Source: Aquirhabdus parva
GTDB lineage: Bacteria; Pseudomonadota; Gammaproteobacteria; Pseudomonadales; Moraxellaceae
Assembly: GCF_003351745.1 (NCBI RefSeq)
Contig: NZ_CP031222.1
Span: forward strand, 3,144,207-3,208,206
DNA length: 64,000 nt
Direction of reading: 5' to 3'
Part shown: positions 35,174 through 43,532 of the stretch, piece after piece
Position numbering within the stretch: the first letter of the stretch is position 1
Layout of the letters: each line of letters starts with the position of its first letter
Notes under the pieces: generated by a model
Told to the model about the DNA's origin: nothing
What the model saw: only the letters and a program-made list of their open reading frames with translations
Database searches by the model: none
Made by a program: the position numbers and the translations under genes

Positions 35174-35771
35174 AGAAGGCTATTTTAGACGGGCACGTCG
35201 CTAGCCGCCGCATCGCCCAATCCGCACGCGGCTCAGACTCCATTTTGGCCAGACCTTGCGGCATCGCTGTGCCCAGTAAGATAAATTGCCAGCAATTCTG
35301 CGTTTGCTCATCACGCAGGATTACGGCTTGATGCAGATCAACGCGCAGAGGCACGCGTTGTTTGAGGAGGTAAACATAATCCACATAGACCTTACCCAGT
35401 GTCTGACCGGGCAATAACTGACTGCCCAGCCCACCGTTTGCGGTCAGTATTAACCACGGTGCAGACTCGCTGGGCTTACGAAAAGTGACACGCTGAATCG
35501 GTCCGGCAGGATGCACCATCGTTTGAGCGCTCACGTATTGCGGCGCCAAACGTTGCGGAAGCTGCTGCGGCCATGGACTGATCCATACCGCATGCTGATC
35601 CAGCTTAAAGCGTAAGTCGCCTTTCGCGGTGCGTTGGAAGCGTTTAACCAACGCCTCCTCCGAACCTTGATCGAGCGTCGGCACACCGGTGATATCCAAT
35701 ACCGCCGCAGGAACCTGAAAACTCAGCCCCAGCAGCAGCAAGCCCATCCCTCGCCATGCCATATTCACCAT
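35172..35771 (-). CDS. small secreted protein paired with metzincin protease A
   Basis: A 199-residue protein with a signal peptide (MAWRGMGLLLLGLSFQVPAA) and no family I recognise. The mature part is beta-rich with two cysteines (Cys159 region QNCWQF and the C-terminal ATCPSK). It begins 11 bp after the stop of protease A and is followed by a terminator, so it is the last gene of that unit; protease B has no such partner. It might be an inhibitor, folding helper or co-secreted effector of the protease (inference from position only). GAGGTGG precedes the ATG. Confidence 0.65.
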   Translation of the reverse strand: MVNMAWRGMGLLLLGLSFQVPAAVLDITGVPTLDQGSEEALVKRFQRTAKGDLRFKLDQHAVWISPWPQQLPQRLAPQYVSAQTMVHPAGPIQRVTFRKPSESAPWLILTANGGLGSQLLPGQTLGKVYVDYVYLLKQRVPLRVDLHQAVILRDEQTQNCWQFILLGTAMPQGLAKMESEPRADWAMRRLATCPSKIAF

Positions 35772-35782
35772 AACGCCACCTC

Positions 35783-37858
35783 TTATTGGCTACTCAATTG
35801 CTTGAAGTGCGCCAAAACATGGGCTGGCAATGCGTCTTCAGTTTGCACTCGACTGGTTTTCACCAGCGGAGGTTGATATCCGCCAATGCCATAACTTTGC
35901 GCAACGCCCACCAAGTTATAGTTCTTACCGGTGACCAATGCCAGATGACCCCAATCATTGAAATCATGCAGCACCGCATAGATCGGATTACCAAAGTTAT
36001 CGGTCTGGCCGGTAATCGAATACTGATAGGCGGCATTTTGTCTCACGCCATCATAATTCCAATCACCAAACACCGCCGCACCCACCCCCGCACCGCGTCC
36101 GATATACGACCCTTCGTTCAATGCACCTTCATCCATATTACTGCTTGAACCATCCGAATAATCCAGTTTAAAGGTATTGGTAGTCGGGCCATGCGGGAGT
36201 GCCGTGTAGGGGTACGAATAGGCGTTATAGGTCGTTCCCGGATTACTGGTATTGGGTACAACGATGCCATAATAATCATTGAGTTGCAGATAGTAGCGCT
36301 CTACGGCATCACTATTGGTGCCCGAAGTCGGCACACCAGAGAGCTGATAGAGATAGTTCATGATACTGACATAGTTGGGTTTGTAATTGACATACAGCTC
36401 ATCCCCACCATGTCTTAAGCTCAAGCTATGACCCACTTCATGCATCAAGGTTGCGGCTTGGAAATTGGTGCGCATTTGCTGGCCATTGGCATTTAAAGGA
36501 TCGGTCAGGAAACCATGCAGCGTCACCAGCACTTTATTGCCCGGTAATTCTGAAATCCCTGAAGATGAAGAACTGCCATCCGCTGCAATCGACGATGCAA
36601 ACATCGCATAGCGGAAGAAAGCGCGACGACGCGGATCGACGTTTTGCGTATAGTAACTAAACAACGTATTACAGCCTGCACTCGGCACCGAGACTTGCGT
36701 ACAGCTGGAGAAAGGACGTTCGTGGCTCTTGCCTTCCAGATTGTAATGTGCGCTATCCACGTTGGCAGAATAGATCGTGCCGGCATCAAAGTGCACGGCA
36801 ATCTGATGCGGCGTGAACGCATCAACCATTTTAGTCAGTGCGGCCTCAGCGGGCACAATCACCGACTCTTTGGTTCCTGTCGCTGGATTGGCCGCCAGAT
36901 AGTCCACTTGAATAAACATATCTTTACGTCCCGGACGCGCGCCCATGGTATAGAGGTCTAAACCAGCAAAAGTACCGCCAGCCACTTTGGCGGTATCGGG
37001 AATGCCGTCATGATCACTGTCCACTACGCCTGCCGCCACATCATTGGGGCCACCTGAAGTTGGAAAGTTGACCAAGGTCCAATCCGCTTTGGTCTTTGAG
37101 ACATTAAATGCACTGGTCAGACGCACAATCGACTGATCATGAGTATCCAATGGATCAACGGATTGACTGCCAACATAATTGGCTGCTGGAGTCGCAAAGG
37201 CTGGCACATTGGCGCCCGACCATGCGCCTGCCGTCAATGGTGACGTTGTGCTGCTGCCAAAGCGGACAAAGTCTAGCGTCTTTGCGGCAACCGTTGCCGT
37301 CTTTACCGATTGCAGTTCAATGAAGCCCGAAGCATTATCCCAATACGGCAAATAGGTCTTGGTGGAATCAAGGATATACACCACCTTACTGTTTTCATTG
37401 ACGTAAGTGTTTTTCAGCTCAGGTGATTTTCGACCCGCCAGCACCACATAACCGTGGGCAGGAATCGACACCTTTGGTAGCGCAAAACTCACTGACTGAC
37501 TGATTGACGTCGGATCATTTAATTTAAGACCGCCGGTACGCAACACATAATCCTGCAAGCGCACGGCTACATTCTGGTTGTTATATAGCTCGACCCACGC
37601 CACGCTATTGTTGGTCGTGCCCGCATCGTAATCTTTATCCTTACGGAAATTGCCTGCCACCTCACTGATATATAGTCCCGCAGGCACCACCGCTGGTGCC
37701 GCTTTCACTACTGCAGTACCAGTGGTTTGTTTCGCCGCAGAACTCGCCATTGATGACGGTGCTGATGCGCTATCCCCACCTTCCCCACACCCGACCAACA
37801 TGATCGCTAACATCAATGGTGTGACTTTCCCCAGTTGCATTGTTATGCGTTGTTGCAT
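35783..37858 (-). CDS. lipoprotein metzincin metalloprotease A with lamin-tail domain
   Basis: A 691-residue lipoprotein: lipobox LVGC puts the lipid on Cys24. Residues about 60-220 form a lamin-tail/LTD-like beta domain (LYISEVAGNFRKDKDYD, VAWVELYNNQN, VRLQDYVLRTGG). DSDHDGIPD near 285 looks like a calcium-binding loop. The catalytic domain holds the zinc signature HEVGHSLSLRH at 473-483 (ligands His473, His477, His483; Glu474) and the Met-turn SIMNY with Met500, as in metzincins. It is likely displayed on the outer membrane or exported. AGGGTC sits seven to eight bases before the ATG. Confidence 0.82.
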   Translation of the reverse strand: MQQRITMQLGKVTPLMLAIMLVGCGEGGDSASAPSSMASSAAKQTTGTAVVKAAPAVVPAGLYISEVAGNFRKDKDYDAGTTNNSVAWVELYNNQNVAVRLQDYVLRTGGLKLNDPTSISQSVSFALPKVSIPAHGYVVLAGRKSPELKNTYVNENSKVVYILDSTKTYLPYWDNASGFIELQSVKTATVAAKTLDFVRFGSSTTSPLTAGAWSGANVPAFATPAANYVGSQSVDPLDTHDQSIVRLTSAFNVSKTKADWTLVNFPTSGGPNDVAAGVVDSDHDGIPDTAKVAGGTFAGLDLYTMGARPGRKDMFIQVDYLAANPATGTKESVIVPAEAALTKMVDAFTPHQIAVHFDAGTIYSANVDSAHYNLEGKSHERPFSSCTQVSVPSAGCNTLFSYYTQNVDPRRRAFFRYAMFASSIAADGSSSSSGISELPGNKVLVTLHGFLTDPLNANGQQMRTNFQAATLMHEVGHSLSLRHGGDELYVNYKPNYVSIMNYLYQLSGVPTSGTNSDAVERYYLQLNDYYGIVVPNTSNPGTTYNAYSYPYTALPHGPTTNTFKLDYSDGSSSNMDEGALNEGSYIGRGAGVGAAVFGDWNYDGVRQNAAYQYSITGQTDNFGNPIYAVLHDFNDWGHLALVTGKNYNLVGVAQSYGIGGYQPPLVKTSRVQTEDALPAHVLAHFKQLSSQ

Positions 37859-37933
37859 ATTTATGACCCTAAATTAAGTGATTATTCATGCAAGCCAACT
37901 TCCCTGTGAATTGACCTGTCCGCGAATGTAACT

Positions 37934-37972
37934 AGCAAAACCCAGACCACTCTTGACCTTTTGGTATGAAAT
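37934..37972 (-). promoter_or_regulatory. conserved upstream element of protease A
   Basis: On the coding strand this reads ATACCAAAAGGTCAAGAG then TGGTCTGGGTTTTGC. It matches the element upstream of protease B (40281-40318) at most positions and lies at a similar distance from the start (about 76-114 nt). TGGTC-type boxes repeat 10 bp apart, suggesting binding of an activator on one face of the helix. Confidence 0.5.
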
Positions 37973-38095
37973 ATTTTACCCAATGGAACGTAGTGTGATG
38001 CAAAACACAAAACACCAACCCCAAGGTTGGCATTTTGATTACGCCCCTGCGAAAAGGCACTTACTTCTACAGGCTTATAACCTGATAAGATCGTC

Positions 38096-40198
38096 CTATT
38101 GCGCACTGATCGCTTTCATATTCGCCAAGACTTGCGGCGGTAACACATCCTCACGCTGGATTTGACTGGTCTTCACGACGGGTTTAGGTCTGTTTTTGCC
38201 CACTGCACTCTTCAGGCTCACCCCTAAGCTCCCACTAACCGATCCGCTATAGTCCTTACCCGTGACCAAAGCCAGATGTCCCCAATCATTAAAGTCATGT
38301 ATTACGCCATAGTAGGGATTGCCGAAATCATCTGTCCGACCAGTCAGGGAGTACGAATAGGTCGCATTTTGCTTCACCGCATCCATATTCCAGTCGCCAT
38401 AGGCATTGGCATCCGTCCCGGCGCCATGTCCCACATAGTCCGCCTCACTGAGCGCACTTTCATCCAGATTTGCACTGGTGCCACTGGAATAATCGATGAC
38501 AAAGTCATTGGTTGCTGGTCCATGAGGAATCAGACTTTGACTATAGGTATATGCAGCGTAGGTTGTCCCAGGCACACTGTTATTCGGCACCTCTACGCCG
38601 TTATACCAATTTTGACGTGAATAATAGCGCTCTATGGCATCGTCGCCGGTAAAGTTGGTCGGCACGCCTGAAAGTTGATACAAATAGTTCATGATACTCA
38701 AATAGTTAGGCTTAAAATTGACCGCCAACTCATCACCACCATGCATCAAACTTAAGCTATGCCCGAACTCATGCATCAGTGTCGCCGCTTGCCAGTTAAT
38801 ACGCATCAACTTACCTGCCGCACTCAGATTGTTTGCGAGGAAGCCACCCAGCGTGACCAGCACTTTATTGCCCGGCAACTCAGACACGCCAGAAGACCCC
38901 GCTTTACCATTCGACTGCTGCGAAGACGCGATCATGCCATAGCGGAAAAAAGCTCTCCGGCGTGGATCGACATTTTGCGTGTAATATTGATAGAGCGACG
39001 TACAACCTGCATCCACAGATGTTCTTTGATAATCAGTGGTATTGGTCATTTGCGCACACTTGTTAAAAGCGCGCTGATGACTGAGACCATCGAGGTTATA
39101 ATGGCTCGCATCAATATTCGCGGCAAATAAGTTGCCCACATCAAAATGCACTGCGACCTGATGCGGACTAAAGGCATTGACCATTTTGGTGATCGCACTT
39201 TCTTGCAATTGACGCGCGGAATCCTGTGTCGTCACACTCGAATCATTACCCATGTAATCCAGCTGTATAAACATATCCTGCTGACCCGGACGCGCACCTA
39301 GCGTATAGAGATCCAAGCCTGCATACGTACCGCCTGCCACTTTGGCACTATCGGGGATACCGTCATGGTCACTGTCTACCACACCGGCCGCGACATCATT
39401 GGGTCCACCCGAGGTTGGGAAGTTAACCTGTGTCCAATCCGCGCTCGTTTTCGATGCTGCAAAAGCATTGGTCAGACGGACAATCGATTGCTCATGGGTA
39501 TCCAGTGGGTCTAAAGACTGACTGCCCACATAGCCTGCCGCAGGAGTGGCAAAAGCAGGAACGTTACTGCCTACCCAAGCGCCTGCCGTTAAAGGCGCAG
39601 TTGCACTGGAACCAAAGCGCACAAAATCAACCGTCTTCGCCGCAGTCGTGGTCGTTTTAGCCGCTTGCAGTTCAATAAAGCCCGAAGCATTATCCCAATA
39701 CGGCAAATAGGTATTGGTTGCATCCTTGATATAAATCACTTGGCTTGCGCTATTGACCGTCGAATTCAACAGAAAATTCGATTTTTTACCCGCAATCACC
39801 ACATAGCCATTGGCGGGGATCACCACATTCGGTAGAACATAATTCACGGATGCACTGGTGACCGTTGGATCGCTGGCTTTTAGCCCACCCGTACGCAGCA
39901 CATAATCTTTGAGATTCACCGACACATTTTGTTTGTTATACAGCTCGACCCACGCCACGCTATTCTTTGACGTCCCTGCATCGTAATCTTTATCCTTACG
40001 GAAGTTACCTGCCACCTCACTGATATACAGACCGGCGGGTACAGCAGCCGCAGCGTTGACCACCGCAGCACCCGCCGTGATTTGCTTGGCTGCACCGCTC
40101 ACCAGTGACGAAGGATTTGACGCACTGTCCCCACCTTCACCGCATCCCACCAGCAGTATCGCGATCATCAATGGCGACAGTTTTCTGAATTGAAGCAT
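38096..40198 (-). CDS. lipoprotein metzincin metalloprotease B with lamin-tail domain
   Basis: A 700-residue paralog of protease A with the same order: lipobox LVGC near residue 20, lamin-tail-like domain (about 60-225), DSDHDGIPD calcium-type loop, and zinc signature HEFGHSLSLMH near 476-486 with Met-turn SIMNY about 25 residues on. The third ligand context is LMHGG rather than LRHGG. The C-terminal tail is longer and basic (VGKNRPKPVVKTSQ). I start at the second ATG (40198) because AAGGG is correctly spaced for it. It lies 237 bp upstream of protease A with its own promoter element. Confidence 0.82.
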   Translation of the reverse strand: MLQFRKLSPLMIAILLVGCGEGGDSASNPSSLVSGAAKQITAGAAVVNAAAAVPAGLYISEVAGNFRKDKDYDAGTSKNSVAWVELYNKQNVSVNLKDYVLRTGGLKASDPTVTSASVNYVLPNVVIPANGYVVIAGKKSNFLLNSTVNSASQVIYIKDATNTYLPYWDNASGFIELQAAKTTTTAAKTVDFVRFGSSATAPLTAGAWVGSNVPAFATPAAGYVGSQSLDPLDTHEQSIVRLTNAFAASKTSADWTQVNFPTSGGPNDVAAGVVDSDHDGIPDSAKVAGGTYAGLDLYTLGARPGQQDMFIQLDYMGNDSSVTTQDSARQLQESAITKMVNAFSPHQVAVHFDVGNLFAANIDASHYNLDGLSHQRAFNKCAQMTNTTDYQRTSVDAGCTSLYQYYTQNVDPRRRAFFRYGMIASSQQSNGKAGSSGVSELPGNKVLVTLGGFLANNLSAAGKLMRINWQAATLMHEFGHSLSLMHGGDELAVNFKPNYLSIMNYLYQLSGVPTNFTGDDAIERYYSRQNWYNGVEVPNNSVPGTTYAAYTYSQSLIPHGPATNDFVIDYSSGTSANLDESALSEADYVGHGAGTDANAYGDWNMDAVKQNATYSYSLTGRTDDFGNPYYGVIHDFNDWGHLALVTGKDYSGSVSGSLGVSLKSAVGKNRPKPVVKTSQIQREDVLPPQVLANMKAISAQ

Positions 40199-40280
40199 AG
40201 TCATGACCCTTACTTAATATATCTGATATTTTTTCAGACCAGTTTTTTTTGTAAAACTGGTTTGTCCCAGATAAAATTAA

Positions 40281-40318
40281 GCAAAACTCAGACCATATTT
40301 GACCAATTGGTATAAATT
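40281..40318 (-). promoter_or_regulatory. conserved upstream element of protease B
   Basis: This is the counterpart of 37934-37972. On the coding strand ATACCAATTGGTCAAATA is followed by TGGTCTGAGTTTTGC. Two TGGTC boxes start 10 bp apart, and ACCAATTGGT is a small palindrome within it. It lies about 83-120 nt before the protease B start. Confidence 0.5.
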
Positions 40319-40328
40319 AATTTAAAAA

Positions 40329-40358
40329 AAAAGCACTGCTGGGGAGAACAGTGCTTTT
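40329..40358. terminator. hairpin upstream of the protease B promoter
   Basis: AAAAGCACTG at 40329-40338 and CAGTGCTTTT at 40349-40358 form a perfect 10-bp stem with A and T tails on the two sides. It would insulate the metzincin locus from the small ORF at 40502-40615, whose minus-strand transcript would end here. Confidence 0.65.
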
Positions 40359-40501
40359 AAAGCGATGGATCAAGGTGATGAAAGCGACTTATGTCGATGA
40401 CTCACTGACCCTAAATACAATAAATGACTTACAAAAATAAGAATGCGTTTGAATACAAAGCATTGCGTTTGGAAATATCAAAGCTGGTTAAACCCGTTGA
40501 T

Positions 40502-40615
40502 TCAACTTTCAGTTGCCTGCGCTGAAAATGATGACAAAACAGTCATGGATAATACTGTTGAGAGGGATGCTACGAGCACAGCCTGGGTAAGGACTTGCGG
40601 TGCAAATTGATGCAT
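40502..40615 (-). CDS. 37-residue hydrophobic small ORF, hypothetical
   Basis: The frame starts at ATG 40615 with GGAGG five bases upstream, one of the best ribosome sites in the window. The product has a polar N-terminus (MHQFAPQVLTQ), a hydrophobic stretch of about 20 residues (AVLVASLSTVLSMTVLSSF) and a short polar end (SAQATES). It could be a single-span membrane peptide or a small exported peptide. It lies just beyond the hairpin at 40329-40358. No family is recognised. Confidence 0.5.
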   Translation of the reverse strand: MHQFAPQVLTQAVLVASLSTVLSMTVLSSFSAQATES

Positions 40616-41197
40616 AAAATCCTCCAGATTATGGGCATTTTTTCCTCCACGTCATCATACCGATCAATTATTAGAATTAAATTGATATAGAGGCAAATCG
40701 AGTATATCGATTAGAGATATAAAATGTATATATCAGCCACATAAAAATTTCAGAAAAGTACACATCAATTCAAGATATACACGACATACTTATACTTGGT
40801 ATAGACCAGTTATCAACCAACAATAACATCAATAAATAACTGTTTTATATATGAAAAATTATAAATTAACGCGACTTTTCAACCTTTACAATTTGTCACA
40901 CATAATAATTCACACATAGATAACCAGAGATTCATATGGTTTTTATATAAAAAATAAATAAACATGCTATCCATGTCTTTTTTTAACAACTATTTGTCCG
41001 ATAATATATATAATAGTTTTTATAATGCACACTTTGTCACAGTGTTAAAGCTAATTTTTTATACAAAAGGGACTTCCTGAGCTCCACTGAGCATCCTGTG
41101 CCCAAAAAATATCGAGCGTCGTTTGCTGTTCAGATCGACTCCCCCAACAACCCACCGGATTGTGTTCGGTTGTTTGGGCAAACTCCATAAAGATGAC
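40616..41197. other. 582-bp AT-rich intergenic tract
   Basis: From about 40640 to 41070 the DNA is strongly AT-rich, full of short A/T repeats such as ATATATAATAG, and has no gene that I can support. Near the right end CCCAACAACC (41143-41152) and GGTTGTTTGGG (41168-41178) can form a hairpin with one bulge, which may end the minus-strand oxygenase-propeller transcript finishing at 41198. Confidence 0.5.
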
Positions 41198-42163
41198 TTA
41201 CCGAGTATTCAGCACCCACACCCGATCAATATCATGTGCAGTCACCCAGACATGATCGCCCGCTACCATCACCCCGCCACTGCCGACCCCTGCGGAGGGA
41301 CCATAAGTCTTGGTAATCTCAAGGCTGTGCGGATCAATCGCCATCAGCAGTACACCCGTGGTTCTCACCCACACCTGACCACCGCCCGTGGTTAAATCAC
41401 CACCATCCCCTGCGGCCTCAATCGGAAGCGAAATGGGGATCACCTCATGGGTTTGGGGGTCAATCCGGCTCACCGTGCCATCGCCCTGATTCAAGCTCCA
41501 CACCGCCCCCTCACCCGCTGCGATAAACCACGGAATCTCCCCCACCGCGATGGTCGCCACCACGTGATTGCTGATCGGATCAATACGCTGCACACCTCCC
41601 TGCTTTGGATTGGACACCCACAGCGCATCATGACCAAAGGCAACGTTATAAGAAAAAGGCGCGATCGCAATCTGGGCGATCACCGTATTACTCTGGGGAT
41701 CTATGCGCGACAGCACACCTGCCACATCACTCACCACCCAGATTGATCCCGCACCCGCCGCGATACTCAGCTCCCCCGTGCCATTGATCACTCTCCCTGC
41801 CACTGCGACCTGCGAGGCATCCGCAAGCCCTGTCGGGATCACCGCTTCGACGCACATCTCCGCAAGGCTCACACGATAGATGGCCTGATCAGTGTGACTC
41901 GCCACCCACAGAGAGCCAAATGCCGTAACCATCACCCCCACAGGTGCAGGTACCGCTACGCTGGCAATTGGCGTGTCTGACCCGAGCCTATATTTCTCCA
42001 CCCGATCCTGATTGGTCGCCCAGATGGCATCTGCTTCTGCCGCCATAAAATCGACAAAGCCAGGCACATGCAGCGTCTTAAGCCCATGTTGCTCGATGTC
42101 CAAAAAAGATGTAGGGACTTGCGGGTTATGAGAGTCGCTCGCCATAGAAATCACCGCGCTCAC
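41198..42163 (-). CDS. beta-propeller (YncE/Vgb-like) protein
   Basis: A 321-residue beta-propeller protein. About seven repeats of roughly 42 residues are visible, with recurring phrases such as SLWVASHTDQAIYRV, SIWVVSDVAGVLSRIDPQSNTV, ALWVSNPKQGGVQRIDPISNHVV and AVWSLNQGDGTVSRIDPQTHEV. The pattern is that of YncE and virginiamycin B lyase-like proteins. It has no signal peptide, so it should be cytoplasmic, unlike many relatives. It overlaps the oxygenase gene by four bases (ATGA), which implies coupled translation and perhaps a joint function. Enzymatic role unknown. Confidence 0.8.
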   Translation of the reverse strand: MSAVISMASDSHNPQVPTSFLDIEQHGLKTLHVPGFVDFMAAEADAIWATNQDRVEKYRLGSDTPIASVAVPAPVGVMVTAFGSLWVASHTDQAIYRVSLAEMCVEAVIPTGLADASQVAVAGRVINGTGELSIAAGAGSIWVVSDVAGVLSRIDPQSNTVIAQIAIAPFSYNVAFGHDALWVSNPKQGGVQRIDPISNHVVATIAVGEIPWFIAAGEGAVWSLNQGDGTVSRIDPQTHEVIPISLPIEAAGDGGDLTTGGGQVWVRTTGVLLMAIDPHSLEITKTYGPSAGVGSGGVMVAGDHVWVTAHDIDRVWVLNTR

Positions 42164-43215
42164 ATCGTTTGCCGATGCTGGCCAAATTTGCGAGTCGAAC
42201 TGTGAAAGGTCAGTGTACCCGCTTCTTTCATCTTCTTGATATAGGCAAAGCCATCACTCGACACACTGAATAAATGCTCGCCTGCAATCAAAGGCGGATA
42301 CTTGGCGACGGTTTCCGGTGTGCGGAACTGCGGCAGTGGCTCGATTTGCACATCATAATCACAGGCAAAAAACAGCGGGAAGGAATAGCGCTCCTCAGCC
42401 ACCTTACGCACCCGATGCGAGGTCGCCACAAAGCGCCCACCACTTAAGGCTTCCGTCATATCGCCAATATTAACCACAAACGCCCCTTCAATCGGCGGTG
42501 CATCAATCCACTGCCCTGCAGAATTCATCACCTCAAGGCCGGGCGCAGTCGGCAGCAAAATGGTAAACAGCTCCATATCGGTATGCGCACCGATGCCTTG
42601 CACATCCACCACCGTCTCATCATAGGGATAATGCAGCAAGCGCAATTGCGAAGTCGGTTTGGTGACCAAGCGATTTAAAGTATCCACCTCCAGTCCCAGC
42701 GCCAACTCAAAACCACGTAGCAACACCCGCCCGAGCGCAATCACCTCGTCATAATACGCACCAACATCCTGTTTAAAATCGGGCAAATCCGCCCACACAT
42801 TCGAGCCATGCATCGGCTTACCCGCCAGCACATCGGGATCGTCTTCCGGCAGGTCCCAACTGAGGTCAAAGGCTTCCTTGCGGTCGGGTTTACGGGTGGG
42901 ATCAATCACCTCCTCGCCTTCTGGTACATAGCCTCGATGCTTGATGCCAAACTTGCCAGCGTAATACTGCATCTTCTCCTCAAGGCTTAAAGCAAAAAAC
43001 GCCTTGGTCTGGGCAAGCAGTGCCGCTTGTAACGCCTTGCTCAGTTGATGTCCGGTGATATAGAAGAAGCCGACATGATGCGCCGCATGACCGAGTTGAT
43101 CCGCAACCTGCTGGCGGGCAATCGGATCATCGCCATAGAGGGCTTGGATGTCGATGAGGGGAATATGGTCGAAAGGGAGCTGCGTCGCTGACGCGGTTGA
43201 AATATCAATACTCAT
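42160..43215 (-). CDS. 2-oxoglutarate/Fe(II)-dependent oxygenase, IPNS family
   Basis: A 351-residue non-haem iron oxygenase of the isopenicillin N synthase-like family. The N-terminal DIOX_N region includes IPLIDIQALYG and HVGFFYITGH. The iron-binding HxD is in GAHTDMELFTIL, the distal His in ATSHRVRK, and the 2-oxoglutarate-binding RYS motif follows in EERYSFPLFF. It oxidises a small organic substrate with O2. It is coupled by ATGA overlap to the propeller gene. I use the ATG at 43215; an upstream TTG would add 11 residues. The substrate cannot be deduced. Confidence 0.88.
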   Translation of the reverse strand: MSIDISTASATQLPFDHIPLIDIQALYGDDPIARQQVADQLGHAAHHVGFFYITGHQLSKALQAALLAQTKAFFALSLEEKMQYYAGKFGIKHRGYVPEGEEVIDPTRKPDRKEAFDLSWDLPEDDPDVLAGKPMHGSNVWADLPDFKQDVGAYYDEVIALGRVLLRGFELALGLEVDTLNRLVTKPTSQLRLLHYPYDETVVDVQGIGAHTDMELFTILLPTAPGLEVMNSAGQWIDAPPIEGAFVVNIGDMTEALSGGRFVATSHRVRKVAEERYSFPLFFACDYDVQIEPLPQFRTPETVAKYPPLIAGEHLFSVSSDGFAYIKKMKEAGTLTFHSSTRKFGQHRQTM

Positions 43216-43532
43216 TTGAATGAACTCAAAATGAGCTTGGTCGTCCAAGCAAGTTTCACCGTATCGCTTTGGGTCGTCCCAAAAGGTGTATGAAATAAAT
43301 CCGAACTACTGCACATTAATCAGCAAAAAACATACCATTTTTTGCTATTCAGTCCAACTCATCCCCTGCTGTGACTCGGCTTGCGCAGCCACACCGAATC
43401 CGTCCATCCACGCCTACAGTCAACCCACCCCAGCGCCTATTCATTAAAAATTAATCTTTCAAAATCAGGCATTCCCGATTTCTTTTTGCTACAATTTGCC
43501 AAGGACTATACACAATCAAGAAAGGAATCTCG
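43216..43532. other. 317-bp intergenic region between divergent genes
   Basis: This region must hold the promoters of the oxygenase operon (minus) and of the membrane-anchored protein at 43533 (plus). The only clear element is AAGGAATC just before the ATG at 43533. Open frames that cross it are in the wrong register for any recognised protein. Confidence 0.45.

Noticed and set aside
35634-39660. Several plus-strand frames of 70-136 codons opposite the metzincin and TonB receptor genes
   Set aside because: They are antisense shadows of long, motif-bearing minus-strand genes.
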